Part shown: in pieces, positions 1-8,336 of the stretch
How positions within the stretch are numbered: position 1 is the stretch's first letter
How the letters are laid out: each line of letters starts with the position of its first letter
From: Yoonia sp.
GTDB taxonomy: Bacteria > Pseudomonadota > Alphaproteobacteria > Rhodobacterales > Rhodobacteraceae
Length of the DNA: 34,764 nucleotides
Direction: 5' to 3'
Assembly: GCA_029250945.1 (NCBI GenBank)
Contig: JAQXEG010000037.1
Coordinates: forward strand, 1-34,764
Position numbers and translations under genes: made by a program
Notes under the pieces: generated by a model
Databases searched by the model: none
The model's input: the letters and a program-made list of their open reading frames with translations, nothing else
Told to the model about the DNA's origin: nothing

Positions 1-75
1 TGATAGCAACTTTATGACATTCCTTGCGATACCCAGACTGTCCGTTCTTGACGTATCGTGGTCAGTTTTTGACAA

Positions 76-99
76 AACACGCTCGTAAACACGCTCGTA
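76..99. repeat. 12-bp perfect tandem duplication
   Basis: The unit AACACGCTCGTA occurs twice head to tail. It lies in the gene-free first 164 bases, downstream of the tRNA-Leu gene. I see no coding region, terminator or mobile-element end in the rest of that stretch. Confidence 0.8.
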
Positions 100-164
100 A
101 AACCCGCCTGTAACGGTGATTTACTCTTGTTATCTATGTTTTTAAGGAAAAATCAACTACTTGC

Positions 165-251
165 TGGTGCGGTCGGGGGGACTCGAACCCCCACGAGTGT
201 TACCTCACAGCGACCTCAACGCTGCGCGTCTACCAATTCCGCCACGACCGC
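165..251 (-). tRNA. tRNA-Leu (anticodon GAG)
   Basis: The reverse complement folds as a class II (long variable arm) tRNA of 87 nt. The acceptor stem is GCGGTCG/CGACCGC, the D-loop carries AATTGGTAGA, and the anticodon stem CAGCG/CGCTG encloses the loop TTGAGGT, giving anticodon GAG for leucine CUC/CUU codons. A long variable arm follows, then a T arm with GGTTCGAGTCC. The discriminator A and the CCA end are genome-encoded (CCA complement at 165-167). The gene begins 22 bp after the stop of the DUF2306 gene on the same strand. Confidence 0.97.
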
Positions 252-270
252 AATTGTCTGGCTGTCGCGG

Positions 271-299
271 TCTCTAGACCATGGGTGCGGGCTTCTCAA
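271..299 (-). promoter_or_regulatory. Candidate promoter of tRNA-Leu
   Basis: Read on the minus strand, TTGAGA (294-299) and TAGAGA (271-276) are separated by exactly 17 bp, which would start transcription about 13 nt before the tRNA. The -35 matches the sigma-70 consensus at 5 of 6 positions and the -10 at only 3 of 6. The -35 lies inside the last codons of the upstream DUF2306 gene. This is an inference from spacing and similarity. Confidence 0.35.
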
Positions 300-798
300 G
301 TGGAAATTTGCTGTGGGTTGAAAGACGACGTTTCTGACGCATCGCATTTGCCGCCAACAGCGCCAGCCCAGCACCCAAAACCCACAGGCCCAATTCCTCT
401 CGTTCGTCGAAAAACAGCGCATTCGTGCTGCGACCCGGCAGGAAATTGAACAGGCCCGCAATGATCAAACCGTACCAATGTAGGTTGCGCATCACCAATC
501 GGTGCATCGCGATATTGCCAGCCACCACATGCTTAATCGCCAGATACAGCGACCAAAGCGTCCAAAGCGCAAGCAGATGGATTGGGCTAAACGGACCGAC
601 AATCCCAAAGCTGGTGATCAAAAATGATGACAGCGCGACCAAGGCCATCAGCGTCACCCATGTATAGCCGATGATTTTATGGACCCGATCCCTGCGTTTG
701 CGGTACAGGGCGACCGGTCCGATGCACAGCGCCAGAATGGCGGCGGCAATGTGGAATTGGATATGCGGCTCTGCGGTCAGATACGGTGCGAATGTCAT
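274..798 (-). CDS. DUF2306-family membrane protein
   Basis: A 174-residue integral membrane protein resembling the DUF2306 family, whose biochemical role is unknown. About four hydrophobic segments are visible (near residues 15-30, 45-65, 70-85 and 105-120), and the C-terminus is basic. Histidine-containing pieces such as HIQFHIAAAI and RVHKIIGY fit the family pattern. I chose the ATG at 796-798 because AAGGA lies 8 nt upstream. The frame stays open further upstream, but that part overlaps the divergent regulator and looks non-coding. It is transcribed divergently from the LytTR regulator across about 100 bp, so regulation by that protein is a reasonable guess. The tRNA-Leu gene follows immediately. 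Confidence 0.8.
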   Translation of the reverse strand: MTFAPYLTAEPHIQFHIAAAILALCIGPVALYRKRRDRVHKIIGYTWVTLMALVALSSFLITSFGIVGPFSPIHLLALWTLWSLYLAIKHVVAGNIAMHRLVMRNLHWYGLIIAGLFNFLPGRSTNALFFDEREELGLWVLGAGLALLAANAMRQKRRLSTHSKFPLEKPAPMV

Positions 799-899
799 TG
801 GTGTGTTCCTTGGATTGGCAAGAGGACGTCGATGCCCTATCCATGAAAGACGATGCGACCCTGCACCAAGTTTCACTTCGCAAACGAAAGGTATTCTTC

Positions 900-1661
900 G
901 TGAATAAAGGCGCTTTGCAGCTTGCGATACGTGAATGGCGGCGTGAAATAACATCGCCAATCGCCGCCGCGATCTTTGGCGGGGTGATCATAATCCTGTT
1001 GTTGATGTCGCCATTTGATGTCGGCGCGCAGTTAAGCATCAGGTTGCAGCTTATCTATTGGACGGCTGTCGTGCTAACGACCTATAGCGCTGGCGCGATC
1101 ATTAACGGGTATTTACGTGCGCAACATGGGGCTGCGTGGTCAATCAGCCGACTATGTGCGACCAACACGGTACTAACCGGTATCGCTGTGACAGTCATCG
1201 TGGGTGCGATAAATGCCGTGACATTTCAATATGTTCCCGCCGCTGTCGACATGCCGATGTATTTTGGCAGCATCTTTGCTGTTGCCGCGATTGTATCGTT
1301 CATCTTCTTTTTCGCAAACGGTGGGACAACCGATGCAACGCCGCGCATGCCTGCGATCCTTGATCGGTTGCCATTCGACAAACGCGGCGCGCTGTTGTGC
1401 CTGAGTGTCGAGGACCACTACGTCCGGATTGAGACCACCAATGGGTCCGAGATGGTTCTGATGCGCCTGCGCGATGCGATGCGTGAAACCGACCCAACGG
1501 CGGGCTTTCAGGTGCATAGGTCCCATTGGGTCGCCCGCGATGCCATCCAATCGGCGCGTCGCGACGCCGACCGCGCAATTCTCACACTCCACAACGGGCG
1601 CGATGTGCCGGCCAGCCGCCGCTACGTCCCTGTCCTCAAAAAGGCCGGCTTTTTGCCGTGA
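900..1661 (+). CDS. Membrane-anchored LytTR-family DNA-binding regulator
   Basis: About 253 residues. The N-terminal half has four predicted membrane helices (roughly residues 20-38, 50-68, 85-105 and 118-138). The C-terminal 100 residues form a LytTR DNA-binding domain, recognisable by [15 protein letters not shown], the VLMRLRDAM helix, [10 protein letters not shown] and the ending [16 protein letters not shown]. LytTR domains bind DNA through beta strands; here DNA binding seems tethered to the membrane, with no receiver domain. I prefer the GTG at 900, which has AAAGG 8 nt upstream; an in-frame ATG at 843 is the alternative. It is divergent from the DUF2306 gene and ends 5 bp before lipB, so lipB may be co-transcribed. 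The signal sensed is unknown. Confidence 0.85.
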   Translation: MNKGALQLAIREWRREITSPIAAAIFGGVIIILLLMSPFDVGAQLSIRLQLIYWTAVVLTTYSAGAIINGYLRAQHGAAWSISRLCATNTVLTGIAVTVIVGAINAVTFQYVPAAVDMPMYFGSIFAVAAIVSFIFFFANGGTTDATPRMPAILDRLPFDKRGALLCLSVEDHYVRIETTNGSEMVLMRLRDAMRETDPTAGFQVHRSHWVARDAIQSARRDADRAILTLHNGRDVPASRRYVPVLKKAGFLP

Positions 1662-1666
1662 CGCAT

Positions 1667-2323
1667 ATGGTTGAATGGATCACATCCCCAGGGTTGACCC
1701 CCTACCCCGAAGCAATCGCGTTCATGGAAGACAGGGTCGCAAAAATTGCAATCGGCACCGCCCCTGAGGCGATCTGGCTCGTCGAACATCCACCGCTATA
1801 CACCGCAGGCACCTCCGCCAAGGACAGTGACCTGCTCGACCATGACCAGTTTCCGGTGTTTGAGGCCCGTCGCGGCGGCGAATATACCTATCATGGTCCA
1901 GGGCAACGTGTTGTCTATCTGATGCTCGACGTGGGCAAACGCGGTCATGATGTCCGCGCATTTGTCCGCCAGATCGAGTACTGGATCATCCGGACGCTGG
2001 CTGGTTTCAATATCGATGGCCAACGCCGCGACGGGCGTGTCGGTGTCTGGGTCGCACGGCCCGATTTGCCGGATCTGCCCGATGGCACGCCGCGTGACGA
2101 TAAAATCGCGGCCCTCGGCATCCGGTTGCGCAAATGGATCAGTTTTCACGGGTTGTCGATCAATGTCGAACCGGACCTTGGCCATTTTGATGGCATCGTC
2201 CCCTGCGGCATTAACGGCCACGGGGTGACGTCCCTTGTTGATTTGGGGCTGCCTGTCACAATGGATGATCTGGATGTCATGTTGCGACAGACGTTCAACG
2301 ATGCGTTTCCATCGCCGGACTAA
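1667..2323 (+). CDS. lipB: Octanoyltransferase LipB
   Basis: 218 residues. LipB moves octanoyl from acyl carrier protein to the lipoyl domains of 2-oxoacid dehydrogenases and GcvH in the cytoplasm, the first step of lipoate synthesis. The signature [12 protein letters not shown] is at residues 69-80. The catalytic lysine is in [10 protein letters not shown] (K146) and the acyl-accepting cysteine in GIVPCGI (C180). The length is normal for the family. The ATG at 1667 is the natural start; the frame is open further upstream, but that part overlaps the LytTR coding region. The 5-bp gap to the LytTR gene suggests a shared transcript. LipA is not in the window. Confidence 0.96.
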   Translation: MVEWITSPGLTPYPEAIAFMEDRVAKIAIGTAPEAIWLVEHPPLYTAGTSAKDSDLLDHDQFPVFEARRGGEYTYHGPGQRVVYLMLDVGKRGHDVRAFVRQIEYWIIRTLAGFNIDGQRRDGRVGVWVARPDLPDLPDGTPRDDKIAALGIRLRKWISFHGLSINVEPDLGHFDGIVPCGINGHGVTSLVDLGLPVTMDDLDVMLRQTFNDAFPSPD

Positions 2324-2343
2324 GCTGCCTTCAATTGCGATAA

Positions 2344-3961
2344 TTATATAAACCTGCCTTGGATCACCTCCGCGGGTACGGGGCGCGAAAAATAATAGCC
2401 TTGGAACAGGTGACAGCCGCACGCGCGCAGGAATTCGACCTCTGCCAACGTCTCGGTCCCTTTAGCCAGAACCGACAAGCCAAGGCCGGACCCAAGCGCA
2501 ATCAATGACGTGCAGATCGCTTGCTTATCGGTTGTACTATTCACATTGGTTACAAACTCACGGTCGATCTTAAGCTTTTGAAACGGCAGTTTATGCAGCA
2601 TGCTCATCGACGCATAACCCGTCCCGAAATCATCAATCGCCAGCCGAACACCAAGCGCGCGCAATTTATCGAATGTACGCAGCGTGTAACTGTGATCCAC
2701 CGTTGCGACCGTTTCGGTTAGCTCAATTTCTAACTGTGATCCGTCAATACCCGCGTCGGCAATAGCCTCGGCGACGTGGCGATCCAGATGCGGATCCATA
2801 AATTGTCGCGCAGCTAGGTTAATGGCCACCGACATATCAGGGCCCTATTCAGCCAGCGTTGCACAGGCCTTGCGCAGGACCCACATCACGATGGGATCAA
2901 TCAGACCAGACGCCTCTGCCAAAGGGATGAATTGACCGGGGGGACAAGACCCCTGTAGGGGCTATTCCAACGCAAAAGCGCCTCTGCCCCAATTGCGCGC
3001 TGCTGTTGAGTGTCCATGACAGGCTGAAAATGCAACACCAATTCATCATTGGAAATGGCAAAGCGCAGCTCTTTCTCCAGCACAGAATCGCTACCCAATT
3101 TGTCTTGTTCTTGCGCGGAATGAACAGCAATCGGGCTTGAAAGGCTTGCAGTGCAGGCGGTGGCCAAGGCTGTATCAATGGACGCCATGACATCAGCCTC
3201 TGGCGGCGCCACACCCGCCGTCAATTCGGGACAAACCCGGTTCACACCAAATCCCACGTCGGCCGACATGACATCCAGTGATGCCCGCAGGCGAAACACG
3301 CCAGCCTCGCGCGGTTCTGTGGTTTTGGGCATGACGATGATATAATCCAGCTCGCCCACACGGGCGCGTAGGTTTGTACCAAACTGCAAAGCCATTCGCT
3401 TCACCAGCACGCGGTGCACCTGATCATAATGCCCCGCCTCGCAATCTGTTTTCGCCACGCTTCCGTTACAAAAACGAATTACCAGCAGAAAATACCTCTC
3501 CGGCGGCTGCCCACGTAAATGCGCCGCCAGTCCGGTCCGGTTCAAGACCCCCGTAACAGGATCAAACCGCTCAAGATGCTGTAACGCGCCATCCAATTGC
3601 GTGATCGTCATTTGTGTGTCGGCCATCAAGACGCCAACATCATCTAGGAAATGGGTCGGCAGATCAGGCATGGCGCGGCTTTCGCCATATCCACGCATCG
3701 CCGCTCCCGTCATTTCCATGGGGCGGACCAAAAAAAACGTAGCCCCGTAACCGTGCCTGCAAAAGACACCAGCAACAGCACAAACAACCCAACGAGCGCG
3801 GGATCAATCCGGGCGCCCTCGGCCCGCAAGTCGTTGTCCGCCAACCCGCACAAGACCGCGATCGGCAACAGCGCACCAAATCCCCTGATCAAGACGATTT
3901 TGGACCCGTAGGTCATGCCGCTAAACCGCGACAATGTGGCGTAAACCCGAAGACCCTTCAT
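2344..3961 (-). pseudogene. Broken membrane GGDEF/EAL cyclic-di-GMP protein
   Basis: One ancestral gene is spread over three frames. The start is at 3961 with GAGG upstream, and the first 77 codons encode two membrane helices. The frame then breaks in a run of 8 A (3730-3737; one base missing). The next part carries a degenerate GGDEF domain (FDPVTGVLNR; GELDY where GGDEF is expected) and the start of an EAL domain (EALLRW). A second break lies in a run of 6 G (2938-2943; one base missing). The frame after it holds a nonsense TAG at 2845-2847, then the rest of the EAL domain (AIDDFGTGYASMS, KLKIDREFV). The usual EGVET reads KGTET. With both frameshifts repaired the reading matches the family, apart from the TAG. 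The degenerate GGDEF suggests the ancestor was mainly a phosphodiesterase. An intact short product from any single piece is unlikely. Confidence 0.88.
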
Positions 3962-4059
3962 CCCGCACCTCGATTATCTTCCGCCACTGTAAACGCGCAA
4001 AGGTTGCAACATTGTGAATCGCCCAGCGTCACAATTTTTTCGTTGGGGTGCGCCAAATT

Positions 4060-4070
4060 AACCCATCCTA
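4060..4070 (-). repeat. Half copy of the 18-bp palindromic repeat
   Basis: AACCCATCCTA matches 11 bases of one arm plus flank of the repeat found complete at 6462, 14220 and 25983. The other arm is absent. It lies in the 224-bp gap before ctaD, which otherwise shows no clear promoter boxes or gene. Eleven bases could match by chance. Confidence 0.35.
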
Positions 4071-4185
4071 AGGACACGATGAAATATTGCCCCGAAGGGC
4101 GCGGTGTTCTAGAACCCATTCAAACCAATCGGGCGCAGTGCGACTCGCGCACGGTTGTTGATGTAGCCAAACTGAGGAGAGCCAC

Positions 4186-5859
4186 ATGGCAGATGCAGCC
4201 ATTCACGGCCATGATCACGAAGACGACCGGGGGTTCTTTACCCGGTGGTTCATGTCCACCAACCACAAAGATATCGGTATTCTGTACCTTTTTGTCTCGG
4301 GCGTCGTCGGGTTTATTTCCGTAGCCTTCACCGTTTACATGCGCCTCGAGCTGATGGAACCCGGTGTGCAGTACATGTGTACAGAAGGCGCACGTTTCAT
4401 CGCGGATGCTGCTTCTGAATGTACGCCAAACGGACATCTTTGGAACGTAATGATCACGTATCACGGCGTTCTTATGATGTTCTTTGTTGTTATTCCTGCG
4501 CTGTTTGGCGGGTTTGGTAACTACTTTATGCCGTTGCAGATCGGTGCGCCGGATATGGCGTTTCCGCGTCTGAACAACCTGTCGTTCTGGATGTATGTCG
4601 CGGGCACATCTCTTGGTGTCGCATCCATGCTGGCACCGGGTGGCAACGGCCAGCTAGGGTCCGGCGTTGGTTGGGTTCTTTACCCGCCGCTGTCCACATC
4701 CGAGGCTGGTATGTCGATGGATCTGGCGATCTTTGCGGTCCACCTGTCGGGTGCGTCGTCCATTCTGGGCGCGATCAACATGATCACCACATTCCTGAAC
4801 ATGCGCGCACCAGGCATGACGCTGCACAAGGTGCCGCTGTTTGCATGGTCCATCTTCGTGACCGCATGGTTGATCCTTCTGGCCCTGCCCGTCTTGGCTG
4901 GCGCGATCACAATGCTGCTGACCGACCGGAACTTTGGCACAACCTTCTTCCAACCAGAAGGCGGCGGTGATCCGATCCTGTATCAGCACATCCTGTGGTT
5001 CTTTGGTCACCCTGAAGTGTACATCATCGTCATTCCCGGCTTTGGTATCATTAGCCACGTCATCGCGACGTTCTCACGCAAGCCGATCTTTGGCTACCTG
5101 CCAATGGTTTACGCGATGGTTGCGATTGGTGTGTTGGGCTTCGTCGTTTGGGCACACCACATGTACACCGTCGGTATGTCCCTGACACAGCAGTCCTATT
5201 TTATGCTGGCAACAATGGTCATTGCGGTGCCCACGGGGGTCAAGATCTTTAGTTGGATCGCGACCATGTGGGGCGGCTCGGTCGAGTTTAAAACACCAAT
5301 GCTGTGGGCGATGGGCTTCTTGTTCCTCTTCACCGTTGGTGGGGTAACAGGCATCGTACTGTCACAGGCCGGCGTCGACCGGGTTTACCACGACACCTAT
5401 TATGTTGTGGCGCACTTCCACTACGTGATGTCGCTGGGTGCGGTGTTCTCGATCTTTGCAGGTATCTACTTCTACCTGCCAAAGATGTCGGGCCGCATGT
5501 ATCCTGAATGGGCAGGCAAGCTGCACTTCTGGGCGATGTTCATAGGGGCCAACCTGACGTTCTTCCCGCAGCATTTTTTGGGTCGTCAGGGTATGCCACG
5601 TCGCTACATCGACTATCCGGATGCCTACGCAACATGGAACTATCTGTCCTCTTGGGGCGCATTCCTGTCGTTCGCATCGTTCTTGTTCTTTATCGGTGTG
5701 ATGGCTTACACGCTGACCCGCGGTCGTCGCGTGACAGAGAACAACCCATGGAACGAATATGCCGATACGCTGGAATGGACATTGCCATGCCCACCACCAG
5801 AGCACACGTTCGAAACCCTGCCAAAGCAGGAAGACTGGGACAAAGGCCACGCACACTAA
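4186..5859 (+). CDS. ctaD: aa3-type cytochrome c oxidase subunit I
   Basis: 557 residues, twelve membrane helices expected. It is the catalytic subunit that reduces oxygen and pumps protons in the inner membrane. Visible landmarks are STNHKDIG near residue 24, a heme a ligand in [11 protein letters not shown], the CuB histidine and cross-linked tyrosine in [14 protein letters not shown], the two CuB histidines in WAHHMYTVG, and the heme ligands in [14 protein letters not shown]. The C-terminal tail is polar. The ATG at 4186 has GAGGAGA about 6 nt upstream. Subunits II and III are not adjacent, as is usual in Rhodobacteraceae. A strong intrinsic terminator follows, so the gene is probably transcribed alone. 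Confidence 0.98.
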   Translation: MADAAIHGHDHEDDRGFFTRWFMSTNHKDIGILYLFVSGVVGFISVAFTVYMRLELMEPGVQYMCTEGARFIADAASECTPNGHLWNVMITYHGVLMMFFVVIPALFGGFGNYFMPLQIGAPDMAFPRLNNLSFWMYVAGTSLGVASMLAPGGNGQLGSGVGWVLYPPLSTSEAGMSMDLAIFAVHLSGASSILGAINMITTFLNMRAPGMTLHKVPLFAWSIFVTAWLILLALPVLAGAITMLLTDRNFGTTFFQPEGGGDPILYQHILWFFGHPEVYIIVIPGFGIISHVIATFSRKPIFGYLPMVYAMVAIGVLGFVVWAHHMYTVGMSLTQQSYFMLATMVIAVPTGVKIFSWIATMWGGSVEFKTPMLWAMGFLFLFTVGGVTGIVLSQAGVDRVYHDTYYVVAHFHYVMSLGAVFSIFAGIYFYLPKMSGRMYPEWAGKLHFWAMFIGANLTFFPQHFLGRQGMPRRYIDYPDAYATWNYLSSWGAFLSFASFLFFIGVMAYTLTRGRRVTENNPWNEYADTLEWTLPCPPPEHTFETLPKQEDWDKGHAH

Positions 5860-5881
5860 GCGTGGTCCGTTCAAAACAAAC

Positions 5882-5911
5882 AAAGGGCTCCGCAATCGCG
5901 GGGCCCTTTTT
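5882..5911 (+). terminator. Intrinsic terminator of ctaD
   Basis: A 12-bp stem (AAAGGGCTCCGC / GCGGGGCCCTTT, one G-U pair) closes an AATC loop and runs into a short T tract, 22 bp after the ctaD stop. Confidence 0.92.
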
Positions 5912-5972
5912 CGTTGCAGGGGCGACAGGGCGTCGCAGTGGACGCAGGCCGCCAATCAGCTAGAATGTGGTC

Positions 5973-6461
5973 ATGCCGTATGAATGGACAAAAGAACGCG
6001 ATGACACAGAGGTATTGAACCTCTGGCCCTATCGCTCATTGCTGAAAAAGGACTTCGTGCTTTTCTTCGGGGCGACTGCCACGATTGTCGTGCTGCCCAT
6101 GATCGCACTTCTGGGCTCACCCGTGCTTTGGGGGATATTGCCATTTTTTGCGCTGATGCTGACTGGCATATGGTTCGCCCTGCGCCACAGCTACAACTCT
6201 GGCGGTGTGCTTGAGACGCTGACACTGACAGCGGACACCGCCACGCTGGAACGACATGATCCGGGCAAACCGATGCGCGACTGGACTGCAAACCGCTATT
6301 GGGCGCAAGTCGTGTTCCACCCAACATCAGGTCCAGTCGAATACTACCTGACCCTACAAGGCGGCGCGCGCGAGGTTGAGATCGGCGCCTTCCTCAGTAT
6401 CGAAGAACGCAAGGCGCTCTATGGCGAACTCATGTCTGTACTAGGTCGTGGGGCCACGTAG
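5973..6461 (+). CDS. DUF2244-family membrane protein
   Basis: 162 residues. Resembles the DUF2244 family of small integral membrane proteins of unknown function common in alphaproteobacteria. The N-terminus MPYEWTKERDD is followed by LNLWPYRSLLKKDFVLFF, then two close hydrophobic helices (about residues 25-65), and then a soluble beta-rich part with the family-typical WTANRYWAQVVFH. I chose the ATG at 5973 over the GTG at 5967 because MPYEW fits the family start. Its stop codon TAG lies at the edge of the palindromic repeat at 6462. It sits between ctaD and a convergent YqeY-like gene. Confidence 0.85.
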   Translation: MPYEWTKERDDTEVLNLWPYRSLLKKDFVLFFGATATIVVLPMIALLGSPVLWGILPFFALMLTGIWFALRHSYNSGGVLETLTLTADTATLERHDPGKPMRDWTANRYWAQVVFHPTSGPVEYYLTLQGGAREVEIGAFLSIEERKALYGELMSVLGRGAT

Positions 6462-6479
6462 GATGGGTTTTAACCCATC
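6462..6479. repeat. 18-bp palindromic repeat, copy 1
   Basis: GATGGGTT-TT-AACCCATC. It fills the gap between two convergent genes: the TAG of the DUF2244 gene directly precedes it, and the TGA of the YqeY-like gene uses its last two bases (6478-6480). Flanks GTAG before and AT after are shared with the copy at 25983. It could act as a bidirectional terminator hairpin. Confidence 0.9.
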
Positions 6480-6939
6480 ATCCCAAACGGGATTTCACCA
6501 TCGGGCCGACTTTGCCAAAATCCATCTGGCCGGCGTAGGCACCCTTGAGGTCTGCCATCACTTTGCCCATGTCCCGCAAGCTTTCGGCACCGACTGTCGC
6601 AATGGCTTTGTCCACAATGGCCGCGGTTTCAGCCTCTGACAACTGACGTGGCAAGAAATCCTCGATAATGCGAATTTCCGACAACTCCTTGGCTGCCAAT
6701 TCCAAGCGACCGCCCTCTTCATAGGCGCGCGCACTTTCTTGGCGCTGTTTGACCATCTTCCCAAGGATACCAAGGATATCATCGTCGGACACACCATCGG
6801 TTTCCGCATCCGTGCCACGCAACGCAATATCGCGGTCCTTGATTGCGGCGTTAATCAAACGCAGCGTCGACAGGCGATCTGCCTCTTTTGACTTCATCGC
6901 ATCCTTTAGGGCGGTCGAAATCCGGTGTCGCATGTCCAT
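6478..6939 (-). CDS. GatB/YqeY domain protein
   Basis: 153 residues, nearly all helical. It belongs to the stand-alone YqeY family, which resembles the C-terminal tRNA-binding tail of the GatB amidotransferase subunit. The precise role is unknown; a part in tRNA metabolism is inferred from that similarity. Recognisable pieces are RLSTLRLINAAIKDRDIA, the KQRQESARAYEEGGR helix, EIRIIEDFLPRQLSEAE and the C-terminal GKVMADLKG. I chose the ATG at 6939, with GGAA 7 nt upstream; the frame extends further but without a better start. It is divergent from carA across about 170 bp. Confidence 0.92.
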   Translation of the reverse strand: MDMRHRISTALKDAMKSKEADRLSTLRLINAAIKDRDIALRGTDAETDGVSDDDILGILGKMVKQRQESARAYEEGGRLELAAKELSEIRIIEDFLPRQLSEAETAAIVDKAIATVGAESLRDMGKVMADLKGAYAGQMDFGKVGPMVKSRLG

Positions 6940-7113
6940 AGTCAGTTCCAAAGTTTGTTCAAATAGAGCCACGAATATAGGGGGATCAGCACAGGGTGAC
7001 AACCACCTGACTTTCCGGTTTCACGCTAGGTTTTATTGGCATTTGATCCCTTGACCCGAGCGGCCTGCGGGCATAAACCCCACAACAATTTGGCTGCATG
7101 GGGATGTATGAAG

Positions 7114-8274
7114 ATGGCGCAATCTGAACAAATGAAACCCACTGCGTGTTTGGCACTTGCCGACGGCACTGTTTTTTACGGTCACGGCTTTGGGGCAACA
7201 GGCGAAACCGCGGCAGAGCTTTGCTTTAACACCGCGATGACCGGCTATCAGGAAATCATGACCGACCCGTCCTATGCGGGCCAAGTCGTGACATTCACCT
7301 TCCCCCACATCGGGAACACAGGTGTCACACCCGAAGACGACGAAACTGCGGACCCCGTGTCTGCTGGCATGATCGTGAAATGGGACCCGACACAATCGTC
7401 CAACTGGCGCGCGACCCAAGAATTGGGTCCATGGCTCGAAAGCCGCGGCCGCATTGGGATGGGCGGCGTTGATACACGGCGCCTAACGCGCGCGATCCGC
7501 CAACAGGGCGCGCCACATGTCGCGCTGGCCCACGATCCCGATGGCAACTTCGACATTGCCGCCCTTGTGGAAAAAGCCCGCGCATTCAGCGGCCTTGTCG
7601 GGCTTGATCTGGCCAAGGACGTGACCTGCGCACAGTCCTATCACTGGAACGAAATGCGGTGGGCTTGGCCCGAAGGGTACAAACCCCAGACCGCCCCTGT
7701 GCATAAGGTCGTCGCGATCGACTATGGCGCGAAACACAACATCCTGCGCTGTCTTGCCTCTGCAGGTTGTGATGTTACCGTCCTGCCCGCCACAGCCACA
7801 GCCGAGGACGTGTTGTCCCACAATCCAGACGGTGTGTTTTTATCCAACGGTCCAGGTGATCCTGCGGCAACCGGCGCTTATGCCGTGCCAATGATCAAGG
7901 ACGTGTTGTCACAAACCGATCTGCCTGTGTTTGGGATTTGTCTTGGGCATCAGATGCTCGCGCTCGCGCTTGGTGCGCAGACGGTCAAAATGAACCACGG
8001 CCACCATGGCGCGAACCACCCCGTCAAAGACTATGAAACGGGCAAGGTCGAAATCACGTCGATGAATCACGGCTTTGCGGTCGATAGCCAGACCCTGCCC
8101 AACGGCGTGACCGAAACCCATGTATCCCTGTTCGACGGGTCCAACTGCGGTATCCGCATGGATGACCGGCCCGTGTTCAGCGTCCAGCACCACCCAGAAG
8201 CAAGCCCGGGGCCACAAGACAGTTTCTATCTGTTTGAGCGTTTCGCGGATGCCATGGCCGCACGCTCGGCTTAA
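7114..8274 (+). CDS. carA: Carbamoyl-phosphate synthase small subunit
   Basis: 386 residues. CarA hydrolyses glutamine and passes ammonia to CarB for carbamoyl phosphate, used in arginine and pyrimidine synthesis. The N-terminal CarA domain covers about residues 8-150 (ADGTVFYGHGFGATGE, MTGYQEIMTDPSY). The class I glutaminase domain follows, with SNGPGDP, the nucleophile in FGICLGHQ (C276) and the His/Glu pair in QHHPEASPGP. The ATG at 7114 is 9 nt after GGGGA; the ATG at 7108, two codons earlier, is possible. CarB is not in the window. A hairpin that overlaps a CtrA-type box follows the stop. Confidence 0.97.
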   Translation: MAQSEQMKPTACLALADGTVFYGHGFGATGETAAELCFNTAMTGYQEIMTDPSYAGQVVTFTFPHIGNTGVTPEDDETADPVSAGMIVKWDPTQSSNWRATQELGPWLESRGRIGMGGVDTRRLTRAIRQQGAPHVALAHDPDGNFDIAALVEKARAFSGLVGLDLAKDVTCAQSYHWNEMRWAWPEGYKPQTAPVHKVVAIDYGAKHNILRCLASAGCDVTVLPATATAEDVLSHNPDGVFLSNGPGDPAATGAYAVPMIKDVLSQTDLPVFGICLGHQMLALALGAQTVKMNHGHHGANHPVKDYETGKVEITSMNHGFAVDSQTLPNGVTETHVSLFDGSNCGIRMDDRPVFSVQHHPEASPGPQDSFYLFERFADAMAARSA

Positions 8275-8296
8275 CACACGTTAACGGTGTGTTAAC
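8271..8296. promoter_or_regulatory. Inverted repeat containing a CtrA-type box
   Basis: TTAACACAC (8271-8279) and GTGTGTTAA (8287-8295) are perfect inverted arms around GTTAACG. The same stretch holds TTAA at 8271, 8281 and 8292, so it reads TTAA-N6-TTAA-N7-TTAAC. The second pair matches the CtrA full site TTAA-N7-TTAAC exactly. It lies about 40 bp upstream of the glycosyltransferase start and overlaps the carA stop, so it could be an operator, a weak carA terminator hairpin, or both. No T tract follows. Confidence 0.6.
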
Positions 8297-8336
8297 GAAG
8301 AGTTTGCATGGTGACCTCTTTCATTAGGGGTTCCAT

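Noticed and set aside
76-99. Tandem 12-bp duplication as the start of a CRISPR array
   Set aside because: The units are adjacent with no spacer, and only two copies exist.
3730-3737. Programmed frameshifting at the A8 (T8 in the coding strand) run
   Set aside because: The same gene has a second frameshift and a nonsense codon, so decay is simpler.
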